NCBI RefSeq assembly: GCF_003369915.1
Contig: NC_046675.1
Coordinates: forward strand, 6,634,001 to 6,698,000
DNA from: Drosophila miranda
Taxonomy: Eukaryota > Arthropoda > Insecta > Diptera > Drosophilidae
Length of the DNA: 64,000 nt
Direction of reading: 5' to 3'
Shown: one piece after another, positions 53,201-64,000 of the stretch
Layout of the letters: every line of letters begins with the position of its first letter
Position numbering within the stretch: position 1 is the stretch's first letter
Program-made: the position numbers and the translations under genes
The notes under the pieces: model-generated
Told to the model about the DNA's origin: nothing
The model's database searches: none
The model's input: only the letters and a program-made list of their open reading frames with translations

Positions 53201-56200
53201 GGCGACTGGCAGACTGAAATACGAGCAGAGCAGGCTCGAGCATATGTTCATGCAAATTTTCAGCGATTAAAAAGCCATAACTTACAGTATCAACGCAAAG
53301 CGTTGAGGTTAATTGACAGACGGCCAGACAAACTCGCCCAGCACCAGACCCAGCCACAGACCCAGCCCCAGACAGAGACGGAGACAAAGAGAATAGTGCT
53401 CTGAAATGAACGTTGCACATAAAATAAAACAAAAACAAAAAATGACAATAATTAGAAAAAATGAAACCGTCCGAAGGTTTCTCAAAAGCTTTTCCGCATT
53501 GTTCGAAGCCTGCTCTGCACTCTGCCAGTGTCACATGTTCTTCGGATTACACATCTGCCTCCCTGGGAGCCCCATTGAGTGGCTGGGCTTCGCCGGAACC
53601 GAATTTAACCCAAAGTCGAGTTGGTCTTTTCCATGGAAGAGCATTCTTGTTCTGACTGACTGACTTGCTGGCCGGCGAAATTCCCACAGAAATGCTTACT
53701 CAGGAGGAATGCCAAGGGTGCCCAACCAATTGACCAGCAACGTAATCGATACATCTCGGGGAATCTTCCACAGAATAAGCCCAAGATTGATACTTTTAAT
53801 GTTTTAATGTTTCCTTAATGCGATGATTGATGTGGCGCCATTCGACGCCAATGAAAAGTGCAGTGCGGCGACAGTGACACTGACAATGACGAGGGCCCGC
53901 GCCCCCAACCCCACCTTTGACGGACAGACAGACAAATCCACATTCTGAGCACTGAGAAGATCCTTGGCACGCTCTTCTGCTCGGCAGCTGGCTGGATAAT
54001 ACACCAGGCACTTCATAAAATTCGCATAAAATCATAGCAAATTCCCCAGCGAAACATAAGCGATCGATGCTAATGGGGGGCCCATGGGCATTCCATATAG
54101 CTTTTTATTTCTCTGCTCAGATCCCTCTATATTGTACTTTGAACGCCTCCCCGCAATGCTAGCATTTAAAATAAATGGCATTGCTATCACCTGAGGGTAT
54201 ATTTTCTTTATCCCGCTGAAAGTCTTAATTGCCCAAAGTGTGCCTCGTTTTTCAACTCATAATTTCCTAGTGGTATTCGTAGATATTTAAAGAGTGCCCC
54301 ATCAGCTATCGTGTGAGTCAGCCAGTGACCATTCACCTGTGTATAGAACTGGGAATTTTGGTCTGTGTGTGGCACAGGGAAAATCATATAAATGTCTGAC
54401 TATTTTTATTTAATTACCGCGAATATTTCACTCATCAGCGACGTGTGCGTGTGTTTATAGACTTGGAAATATTGGCTTTATGGACTAGCCCTGCCCAATG
54501 ACTCAAGTCGGAGACGGGATATTACGAAAAAGAGGTGCCAAAAGAGGTGTCCGAGGCACCTCACGTGCTCGTCTGGCTGCAGTTAATAGACGAGGCCCAT
54601 GGCCCCCATACTGGTCCCCGTATTTGGCTGACGTTTTTCCAATTCTTTCGTAGAAATGCAATTCATCAAACTACTCGTTTGGCATTCAATTGGGAATTTC
54701 TGATTAGCCTGACAGTCAATTTCGCTTCGTCAAAATAAAACCCCTTCAGTTGTAATTTGCCAGCGCATTGTCAACGTCGATGTCGATGTCGATGTCAAGG
54801 CAAGGGAAGACCCCCACCAAACATTCAATCCAATCACAATCACATTCACAATGCTCGTAACGATCAACGAGAGAGTCAACAACATGTTTACATGAGCGTC
54901 GATGCTGATCAACAGCCACGACAAGGATGATGGGATCGAATGGGAGTATGGGAATGGTTGGGGTATGGGGTATGGGGTATGGGGTATGGCAATAGCTCAA
55001 TTGAGATGTCAGACTGTGGCAGCTGCAGCTCGTAACTCAAACGCATAATCAGAGACAATTAAAAAATTGCACTCCCAATGCCGTACAAGGCAGAACAATG
55101 TAAAAAACAAATTTAAGAAAAAAACGAGACAAAAACCCAAGCGTGATATACCCTGTATTGGCAGCATCTGTGCAAGGATATGATAATAAGATCGGGAGAA
55201 CAAAAGCAAACAGAACGTGGCACGGCGTTGGCGTTTCAAGTTTATTCACATTTCCTTTCAGCACCCAAACTACGAGTACGTAAACGGTACACCATGTATT
55301 CGCTCACTTGTTTGTTTTCTTGTTTGTTTGTTCGACGAAGAGATATGTGTGAGGATAGCACATGGTCAGCCGGCCGGCAAACAGACAAGACAATGATGCT
55401 ATTGTTTCCACAAGGCAGCCAACCGATACGCAACTGCTGCATACACAAAGGCTGAGCGTCTGATCGGTTGAGCGCCGCATCAGGTATGCCCCAGACGTGT
55501 CCGTGTCCGTGTGCGCATTTGTTTTCATTGTGGCAAGATTGAGAAGATTTTTGATATATTTATGACACGAACGACAATGCAAATGCTGCTGCTGCTGCTC
55601 CTCCTCCTCCAGTCGTGTCATTGACACTGAGACAAGACAAGGATCCCCAGTCGATCTGTGGATCAGTTGCTCCGCGGCGAGGCACGCTGATACGCCGCGT
55701 TTACGCCTCCGAAATAAGTTTCCCGCATTCCAAAGGCCAATTACGTTTGTTTAGACTTGGAACAGCTATTATTTAAATTAATAGAGCTGCTGCTTTTAAT
55801 GTGCAACCTGAGCGAACCACATCGAAAATAAACAACAATAATAGAAGAATGGTTTGTTTTCCGCCGCAGGCATTCCTGCGCCGGTTGCTAGGGCCCTATA
55901 TATATCGACATATCGATATCCACATTCTCATCCACACCTTGTTTCCTCCCATGGGCCATCTGTTCTCTGCAGCACGCCACCCAACCACCACCCACCAGCC
56001 CCCAGTTCGGAGAAGCGCCAGCCTTTGAAGTGGCAGCCCCGCAACAAAGTTGAGAGGATTTCGTTAATTTACAGCGTTTTATAAGAATATTAAACGGTTG
56101 CTCCCCTTAGTTGTGAGGCGATTTAGGCTCCAGTTTCCCCCAGTCGAAGGTGCGACCCCAGGTGCAGAGCAGGTTGGACCCGCAGGGGGGGCTTGTGGCC

Positions 56201-59200
56201 GGTTCGCACACACCTTCTGGCATCGACTCGGGCTGTCCAAATAAACACGCACACACTTTGTAAGCGTCGGAAAGTAAATAAATATTTGTAATTTATATGT
56301 TTTTGGCCGGCGTGGGCAACAAAACTGCAGATACAATAAATAAATCGAACGTGAGAATGTGTTGGGGAACGCATAAGGCTGAATGGCACGCCGAATGCGC
56401 TCCGATCCGATCCGCTCCGCTCCGCTCCGTTTCGCCGAATCAAGGTTCGAGACGGGAAGTGTGTGCATAGCAAGTTTTTCGGCAAAGCATCCCCCCCCCA
56501 CTCCCAGCGGAGGCAGGGGTCACTCACCATATCGTAATTTCACATTCAGCTATCCATGTACAATGTTCACTAATTAATCAATAAAATCGGTCTTGAACAA
56601 CAAAAACCTACTGCCCGTGTACGTGCTGTAGTGCATACAAAATCGAGTCTGAAAATTGCGCATACGCAGCGTATGACCATAGAAACGCTGTGTGTTTGTG
56701 TGCTTTTCTTGCCACTCACAAAAGTGTGCCAAATAAATCAAAAGCGAACCCATTAAGGCATGTATTAAATTAACCCAAAATAAACAAACAAAAAACGCAA
56801 TCAATTCGAATGACAAAACCGCCATCCAATGGCCAGAGATGCAGTTTAATGGTGCGTAAAATCTTTACGATGCTCTTCGGCTGGAGTCCAGGCTGCCAGG
56901 AAAGAAGAGCGCTGAATCATCGTCTATATTTTGAATTCAATTGCATCCATCCTGTATACTCGTGCCCTGGTTGGGGGTCTGCTGGCAACAGTTTTTTAAT
57001 TCTTTCAGTTTTCTTTTATTTTTTGTGCAAATTTTATGAAATTAAAGGTAAACAATGTTTGATTATTTTATAGTTTTGAAACGATCGGAATATACAAACA
57101 CATACATATACATATATATATATATACCAGTTAATTTCAAGGTTAAACACGCAATAATTAACTCGGCGAAATTGTGCTGGGGGTCGGCGCGGCCCCAGAC
57201 GTCTTCGGCAACGCCATGTGCTGTGCTGGGAGCAGTGCTGCCGATTTTTTCTTCAAGTAAGAAATAGCTTTTTTTCTGATAAAATTTGGCAGCACTGGCC
57301 TGGAGGCTCGTGGGCTATAAACAAATGGAGGAGCCGCCGCCTCTCGACACGGGGGGCACTGGGAACTACAGCTGCTGATGCTCTTGATACGGCAAACATA
57401 TGGCAGACGGAGGCGTTGTCCAGCCAGCCAGCCAGCCAGCCAGGCGACCATCCCACCAGACGGCCAAGTACCCCAAGCAGTCAAGCAGCCAGCCCCAGAC
57501 AAGCGACCCCGGTCTAATGCATTTTCTAGCCCATTTTCAATTAAATTTTGTACGTTTTGGCCAAGGTTAATTGATTGAATTTGCGATGATGGCTTTCAAT
57601 TGTGAATATTGAAGTTTTAAATGCACTTCAGCTGAATGCTGATTTCAATTTAGATACACGGCATCCGGCGCACAGTGCACTGCAAATGCATTTTGTATAC
57701 AAACGAATAGTTCCATGACAGCATGGTCATATTCGGGCGCTGATCTAACGCCAATGCGTGGGGGATTCACCGGATGACAAGAGTTTTTCCCCAATTTTGG
57801 GGCTCGTGGGCCCGTGGGCCCGTGGGCATTGGCTTTTCCAATGAAGTACACAGAAACAGATTTTATGGGCATGTTTTCATTATCGTTGTTTTTTTGTGTG
57901 TGTGTTTTGTTTTTGTTTTCGTCTTGCCAATGTCTGTTTGCCCGCTTCCAAGGACTCCGCTCGCCGCGATCTCCGCCCAAAAAGGAAAATGGGAAAAACA
58001 TTTCCACTGAAATGCTCAGCTGCAAATTGAAAATATTTACAAATAATTTGGCCGGCACTGAGCAATGCGAGTTTCCACCTAATTCCTGTGTTTGCGAATG
58101 TTTGCTTGGCCGGTCGGCCGTTGGTCGGTTGTATTTAAGACAATTCCCAATTTGGCGCGCCTTCAATAGGGTTCTCGATTCTGTTTGCGGCAGTCACGCA
58201 TCGCGCATGCATAACGGCCCCAAGAAGCACGCCCATAAAGTGTACAAGTTTATTTATCATTCGCCATAAACACACGCGCCCCAAATTCTACAAAGTGCAG
58301 TTGGTTTTGGAAAACGGAAAATCGCATTGCAAAATGCATGTTGCATGTTGCATATAAGGTTCGAATGGGCGGCAGGATATAAATAAGTGTGAGACCACGG
58401 GTGCCTCCACCCCCTAAATTGCAGTTGAAATCCAAATCCAAACCGCAATCGAAAACGAATGACGTGCATTCGAGCTATCGAATAATTCTGTGCGCCTGTG
58501 ATTTATCCCAAATATGTGGCTGCTAATTTGTTAATTTGTAGTTGGGTTCCCCCCCCATTTTTATGATCGTTTCCATATGTGGTGCGAGGAGCGCATGCGC
58601 AAATGCCATGCCGTTAAGTGAACACACAAAAATGTTGAGTATACGGCGCGTTGGCCAAATGCGGAGCAGGGCGCCTGCTTTTGTCCAGCAGCGATGCAAT
58701 TAAGTCATTAAATACAAATTAACAGCGACAATTGCTGCCTCAGCCTCAGCCTCACTCTGGCATCGCCACTAGTAGTGTAATTAAGTGAATATTGCGCATA
58801 CGCCGCGTTGTCTGACCAGGCCCGTGGCCTGCGCACGCATTCCCCGTCCCAGTACCAGTCGCAGTCACAGTCGTCGACGCAGACACTTAACACCTCGTCG
58901 AACCAGCCAATTAGACGGCCAAAGGTGGTTTACATGAATCGACGATTCGTGTCGGCGAAGAGTGCGGGCCCAGGTCGATTCGATTCGATGCTGCGTGCCC
59001 AGGCGGCCTTCACGACGCTCCCGGGGACAGACTGAGCGACGCCGTGGCTCTGCAGACAGTGTGTCGGCCAGAGTTTGTGGCCATTGGCATAAATTATAGC
59101 ACACGGCAATATAAAGCGATCGGCTGACACACAAATCGCTTGTTTGTTTCCATTCCCAGTCAGGTGTAAACAGGTTTGACCGAGATGCTTCTCTGTTGCT

Positions 59201-62200
59201 GTTGCTGTTGCTGCCGCCCCATCGAATTGGTCAATTAGTCAGAGAGCCCAGCAACCACTTCGCCTTAATAATAAATTAAGCGAAGTGGAAATGAACCATC
59301 CGAAGATGTGTATACAAAAATATAATACAAGACCCTAAAATAAAGAAGAACGGCACAGGCAAATCCAGGGGCTACTTAACTTGCCGTTGATAAAGGCAGA
59401 AGGCAAAAGGCACGCATACCCATACCCCTACCCATACGCATTGCATTTGCATATTTATAAGGCTGCCCCGAAACAAGTTAATAAGCAGCTCTTCCAACGC
59501 ATGCATAACTAACCAATGAGAGATAAAAACAGAGATCGCCAGAACGGCACTTTAATTAAATACATAAAGAGCCTGAGCCTGGGCCTGGGACTGGGCCTGG
59601 GCCTGAAGAGCGCCGTGAATATCTTTTGGGGCATCTGCGGCATGCGCGATTTGCATTGCAAATCTGCCTGAACAGGCATTTAAGCACTGGATAGAATTTA
59701 TGATAAGCCTCACACCAAGCAGATACGGCGGAGTCTTTGCCTGGCTATCGATCTATGCATACACAGAGTGGCTTGACCGATAAAAGTGTACCACTCGTGC
59801 AGTTCAAGCAGTTCTTGAAAAGGAAATACCCGCCCACAAAAGTATGCAATCATACCCGTGGCTATCTCTATAGATAACCTTTAGATTAGCTATCACACCC
59901 ACACTGCTTTCATTCATAAATACCCGTACTCGTACATAGTATAAGGGCATCGCATGGCTGGAATTGCGTATAAAATGCGGCAGTTCTTTTCAATTACGTG
60001 ACTCTCCCGAGTGTTGCTATCTGTGGCTGGGCGGATTATCTTCTGGTCGGTCGTTAAAACGGTCTCAACTCTAGGACCGGGCGCAAGCATTAAAGTTAAT
60101 TCGAATTTTATGGCGCATCATCTTGAGCAATTTTCAATAAAAGCTAATTTTTCGATGGTGCTTTCGGTGGCGCTGACAAAGACGGACAGAGAGGTCAATA
60201 ACTACTGACATTTTGGAGGACAAGTTGAAGGTTTATTCCGTAATTATGATCTCGTTTATATGTATGTAGTATTTCCTCTATATTTGTGGTCTACGGAATC
60301 CTAATCTACTCTAGAAACCGCAAAAAAATTGTTTAGAATAATGTGATCACATGCCCCACCGGCGAAATTATCAGTGTTCTTTGATCCATAGATCTTTTTT
60401 GGCAAACAAAAATCGTCTAATCGTCTGGGATGGTACCACAATATTTGACAGGGGGGATGCGGGGGGCATAACAAATGTGTCGGCGGTCACAGAGTTCACA
60501 GAGCTGCCATAAAATTATGTAAAATACTTCGTCTCGTCATTTAGCGGAAATAATTCGCTAATTTCGCGGGGGAATTTTAATTTATTTTCGCTGATACATG
60601 AATTGTCTAAGGCAATATCGCAGAGGTGCCAACAAAGAGCTCTCACACAAATTTACAAATTAGTGGTATTTAATTTTTTTTTCTTTTCCATTTTTTTTTT
60701 GTGGCTGGCGGGGTACTTTTTCGTTTTTTTTTTTGCATTTGTTTTATGTTTGAAATGTACACAAAAATTGCCGCTGGCACACTTTACACCTCAGCGCTTG
60801 AACATTTTGCTTTAAACAAAATGTGCAAAATTTTTGGCGGTGCGAGGAAGTGTTTTCAACAGCTTTGTCGGTCGGGGGCTGCAGCCAAAGGCCAGCGCCG
60901 GGGGCAGCTATGCCTCGCTGCCTCTGCCGCTGCCTCTGCCGCTGCCTCTGCATTTGTCTGATCTGCGTATCTCACAGGTGGTCAAGGTATCTGGTGGTAT
61001 CTGGCATGCCGGCGGCGGCAGTTCATCAATAATTCTTTCAAAAGTCAATCACTCAAATCAGCCCCCGTCATGATAGGCCGTTGGGGCAGTGGAGAGTGGA
61101 ACGTGCCCAAGCACTTATCTGGGCAGCTTTCCAGCCACCCATTAATCGAAATCCGCCTCGAAGGTGTGAGAGAATGCCGGCAGTATGGACGTAGCTCTGC
61201 ACCACAAAGCACAAACCACAAACCACAGACCACAGTCCCGGACTAAACCTCTGTTTTCTCTGTATTTTTCGCTACGTTACAGCTCGTGCTGAAGAAGAGG
61301 TGTGAATGGTGGTTCTACCGGTACAAGTGCAGCCAAAAGATGTCCACACACTGGCGACAACACGCCTGCCTGTACGCCTGTGCGCTCGTCTTCCTGACGG
61401 CCTTATTGTTCCTGTTCTTCAACGGCCTGCCGAGCGGCCATAAGGCCAGGCTGGAGCTGCCCAAGGGCAACCAGTCGCCCGCACAGTACCCGCCCGCCGT
61501 CACCCCCCTGCTGTTCCCAGTCACGGACCCACCCAACAGCGACGCGGACGGCTTCGAGGACATTGGCAAGGAGGAGCTCAGTGCCTTTGTGGTCCCCACC
61601 AAAGTCTACAATTACAGTCTCAACGAAGACGACTTGCTCTTCGAATCGAAGCGAAACAACGACATCAACAGTTTCCTTAAAGGTGAGAGGAGTAACATTT
61701 CCCCCCTCTTGGACGCCTTCTCATCCTTGAGCTTGCAGACTCCTCGCCCGCATTCAGCATGACGGGCACGTTTCGCAGCAGGTCGCACCAGATCTGGGAT
61801 CCACATCCGGAGTACAATCTGCATGCGTTTGGGCGCGGACTGCATCTGGTGCTGCACCAGGACACCTCGTTCATACCGAACGACATGATACCCCTGATTC
61901 GCATACTCAGCAACCGGACCGATGGGGCAGCGTCGGAAGATGGCGACCAGGAGCAGGAACAGGACCAGGAGCAGCAGCACTATCTGGGCTGCTACTACAA
62001 GGGCTACGTCGAAGGCGACTCCCACTCGGCGGTGGCCGTTTCGCTCTGCGGCGGCATGGTAAGGCCAACAAGTGGCACAGAATGACCTTCGCAAAGCCAT
62101 TTGCATCGCATTTACATTTCGCAAATTATGCTTATCAATATATCGCCGAATATGACTACTAATAAGCCCCCTTAATACCCCTCCTTAATCCGCGACAGAC

Positions 62201-64000
62201 TGGTTATATCAAAACGGGTTTCGGCACACTGCTCATTCAGCCGGTCAACCAGACCAGCAGCGACGAGGTCTTGCACCGCGTCTGGCGGCACTCGCAGCGC
62301 AATGCCAGACACGCTGTCTCCAAGCTCGAGCTGGGCCTGGACGCACTGGAGCCACTGGAGCTGGAGCTTGAGCGGCAGCTGCGTGACAGCGTGCCCCGCA
62401 AGCTGAAGCGCCGCAAGCGCCACTACACGGACATGGACAATCAGCTGTACACCCTCGAGGTGCTGGTGGCCGTCGACTCCAGCATGGGCCGGTTCCACAA
62501 GGACGATCTGTCCGCCTACATTCTGATCCTGCTGTCGATTGTCTCGAAGATCTTCGAGGACGCCAGCATCGGCAACTCCATCCGCATCTCGCTGGTCAAC
62601 CTGATCCTGCTGCCCGACAGCAATGAACGACACAACTCCAGCAACGAAATGCTCAAGCACTTCTGCACCTTTGCCAACCAGAAGGGCTACCACTACGACA
62701 CGGCCATGCTTATAACGCGGTAAGACAGAGGATGAGCTGGCGCTGATCAGCATCTAGAGATAATCGATCTTTCGATCTTCTAGTGAGCCGATCTGCGGGG
62801 GAATTCCCGGAAAGAGCTGCCATATGCTGGGTCTGGCCGAGCTGGGGACCGTTTGCAATCCCAGATCCTGCTCCATTGTCCAAGACACTGGCCTGCCCGC
62901 TGCCTTTACCATGGCCCACGAGCTGGGTCACATGTAAGTTGTCGCTGCAGTTATCTTTCCCCCAGCTTCTCTTTGATTAATCATTTCTCTATATATAGCC
63001 TGAATATGCCCCACGACGATGACAAGCAATGCCAGCCGTACAATACGAAATCGGGCAGCAACAAGGAAATGCACATCATGTCCAGCGTTATGGGCATCCA
63101 CATGCATCCGTGGTCTTGGTCCAAGTGCTCGCAGCATTTTGTGTCCGAGTTTCTAGAGTAAGTGGATCGAAGGGGGGAAGAGTGCTGATTAATATCTGCC
63201 ATTAATCATCTGCAGAAAGACGGACAAGTCATGTCTGGAGAACACACCCTCCTCGTACATACCCAACGAGACGAAGAGGCTGCCGGGCGAGATCTACTCG
63301 CTGGACAACCAGTGCGAGCTGATTTACGGCAACCAGAGCACCCATTGCTCCATGGAGGAGGAGTGCCAGCGGCTGTGGTGCAACCGGACGCACACGAATC
63401 CCCACGACCAGTGCCGTTCCAGCAACCTGCCCTGGGCCGATGGCACGCCGTGCAACCAAAACCGACACTGGTGCCAAAAGGGCAAGTGCGTGCCCCGGAA
63501 GGGGGGCCAGCTGCGCAAGGTGAACGGCGGATGGGGGCCTTGGACGGTGTTCACGCCCTGCAGCCTCACCTGCGGCGGTGGTGTTCAGGAGTCGCATCGT
63601 GACTGCAACGACCCGGTGCCCGACCACGGCGGCAAGTACTGTGTGGGAAGCCGCAAGAAATACCGCTCGTGCAACACACACGAATGCCCTCTGGGCACGC
63701 CCGATCCCCGAGAGCAGCAGTGCTACGATATGAACGGAAGAAACTTCAACATTCAGGGCATCAGCCCAGCCTCAAAGTGGATACCCAAATACGAGAGTAA
63801 GTACCGCCCTGGATACATCCATTTTGGGGCACGTCTTTACCGAGTTTTCTTCACAGGAGAACCGTCCAAGCAGTGCAAACTGTTCTGCCGCGTGGATAAT
63901 AGTATTACATATTTCAAACTGAAAAGCAAAGTAGCGGATGGCACCACCTGCACCGTGGACAGCTTCGACAAGTGCGTCAACGGCATCTGCAGGCCGGCGG
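36500..64000 (+). CDS. AdamTS-A: AdamTS-A, secreted/anchored metalloprotease (3' end beyond window)
   Basis: Coding exons: alternative first exons 36500-36853 or 47733-47816, then 61283-61682, 61739-62058, 62199-62719, 62784-62933, 62999-63157, 63216-63796 and 63857 to the window end. All junctions keep frame. After the N-terminal part come a hydrophobic segment ([16 protein letters not shown]), a prodomain, a furin-type site KLKRRKR near 62400-62425, the reprolysin catalytic domain with zinc motif HELGHILNMPHD (split by the intron after 62933) and Met-turn HIMSSVMG, a Cys-rich disintegrin-like region, and a thrombospondin type 1 repeat ([17 protein letters not shown]). This is the ADAMTS order. 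The gene is the known neighbour of B9d1/Rh6 in flies, where AdamTS-A acts in matrix remodelling, cell migration and tissue shape. The remaining spacer and further TSP repeats lie outside. Confidence 0.92.
37560..37930. mobile_element. decayed dispersed repeat / transposon-derived fragment
   Basis: The segment contains phrases common to transposon-derived sequence scattered through Drosophila genomes, in order: GGGGTATATTCGATTCG, AGAAGGAAGCGTTTCTGACC, CCATAAAGTATATTTATTC, ATAGCCATGTCTGTCTGTCC and ACTATAAAAGCTAGAGCAAC. I know this string of phrases from fly repeats but cannot name the element. No coding capacity or clear terminal repeats are visible, so it is an old fragment. Orientation is not set. 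Confidence 0.6.
42130..42158. repeat. ACTCGT hexamer run
   Basis: Three exact ACTCGT copies at 42141-42158, with a broken copy (CGTACTCTCGT) in front. Short forms of the same CGTACTCGTA sequence recur elsewhere in the upstream region and introns of AdamTS-A. Confidence 0.75.
47174..47206. repeat. CAG trinucleotide repeat, 11 units
   Basis: Eleven perfect CAG units in non-coding DNA about 500 bp upstream of the proximal AdamTS-A start. Length is likely polymorphic. Confidence 0.9.
47733..47816 (+). CDS. AdamTS-A: AdamTS-A proximal first coding exon (28 residues)
   Basis: ATG at 47733 (AAAG before it) opens 28 codons ending phase 0 at AAG|GTATTC, compatible with the acceptor at 61283. The peptide ([16 protein letters not shown], ending AILEIVK) has no signal sequence. 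With exon 2 it puts 47 residues before the methionine at 61340, a much shorter N-terminal extension than the distal exon. A promoter for this form should lie in the GC-richer 47.3-47.7 kb interval, but no TATA/Inr pair was convincing. Confidence 0.7.
48403..48456. repeat. CCCGTA hexamer array, nine units
   Basis: Nine consecutive hexamers, the first CCCGTG and the other eight CCCGTA. The GC-rich strand asymmetry stands out from the AT-rich surroundings. It is a minisatellite-like run in an intron. Confidence 0.92.
52267..52504. repeat. possible short inverted-repeat element (~240 bp)
   Basis: ATACCCGGTAT at 52267-52277 and ATACTGGGTAT at 52494-52504 are inverted copies matching at 10 of 11 positions, bounding 216 bp of AT-rich sequence. 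This could be the remains of a MITE. No target-site duplication is obvious, and two 11-mers are weak evidence. Confidence 0.3.
54960..54987. repeat. GGGGTAT heptamer repeat, four units
   Basis: Four perfect tandem GGGGTAT copies follow a related imperfect lead-in (GGGAGTATGGGAATGG). Confidence 0.88.
59969..60000 (+). promoter_or_regulatory. weak candidate internal AdamTS-A promoter
   Basis: TATAAAA at 59969-59975 lies 1.3 kb before exon 2. The nearest initiator-like TCAATT is only about 23 bp downstream, short of the usual spacing. If used, translation would begin at the in-exon ATG 61340, giving a conventional signal peptide. This is speculative. Confidence 0.2.

Larger units (their letters stand above)
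47817..61282 (+). other. AdamTS-A intron before the shared exon 2
   Basis: About 13.5 kb without a supported gene. It is AT-rich with poly-A/T runs (50440-50560, 51060-51300), a CCCGTA array (48403), a GGGGTAT run (54960), an inverted-repeat pair (52267/52494), and a possible TATA-box region at 59969. Open frames such as 53461-53655, 58808-59035 and 60834-61073 have no start context or family match. The size and position suggest enhancers for AdamTS-A; none could be identified by sequence. Confidence 0.5.

Noticed and set aside
58808-59035. 75-codon open frame rich in Ser/Gln in the AdamTS-A intron
   Set aside because: The frame does not begin with an ATG in good context and has no flanking splice signals that fit a known gene.

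Overview
The window is nuclear DNA from a fruit fly of the genus Drosophila. Genes are split by short GT-AG introns of about 55-80 bp, homopolymer-rich coding runs are common, and at least seven genes are recognisable orthologues of D. melanogaster third-chromosome genes. Protein differences and gene order suggest a species outside the melanogaster subgroup, possibly the obscura group; that placement is only a guess. The species cannot be fixed from sequence alone.

Layout. (1) 328-5864 (+): most of winged eye (wge), a chromatin protein with Tudor-like and BAH domains, missing its 5' end, followed by a long AT-rich 3' UTR. (2) 7344-10161 (+): a ten-exon CCDC142-like gene, convergent with (3) 10286-11438 (-): a small stand-alone PUL-domain protein. 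(4) 13007-13872 (+): CCAP, precursor of the cardioactive neuropeptide. (5) 15110-16778 (-): a CYP6D-type cytochrome P450 with a clear TATA/Inr promoter. (6) 17318-24168 (-): a 2182-residue ASCC3-type double-cassette helicase (probably obe). (7) 24169-26187: AT-rich spacer with a degenerate three-copy repeat and an ATCGAT cluster. (8) 26327-26755 (+): Trissin, a cysteine-rich neuropeptide. (9) 27173-28400 (-): Rh6, the green opsin of R8 photoreceptors, with an intact RCSI element upstream. (10) 28850-29683 (-): B9d1, a ciliary transition-zone gene. (11) 29684-36499: a gene-poor upstream region holding a ~184-bp tandem repeat with dimeric higher-order structure. (12) 36500 to beyond 64000 (+): AdamTS-A, with two alternative coding first exons, introns of about 24.4 and 13.5 kb, and the prodomain, catalytic domain and first thrombospondin repeat before the window cuts it.

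The genes are independent single transcription units. CCAP belongs, from memory, to D. melanogaster region 94C, while Trissin, Rh6, B9d1 and AdamTS-A are neighbours in 89A. The window therefore seems to join two ancestral blocks, with the junction most likely in the repeat-bearing spacer at 24.2-26.2 kb.

I found no CRISPR array, tRNA, rRNA or intact transposon. The most interesting items are the two AdamTS-A N-termini, which put long cytoplasmic-type extensions before the hydrophobic segment; the A-B-A-B tandem repeat; the probable rearrangement junction; and the two neuropeptide genes whose mature peptides are each split by an intron.
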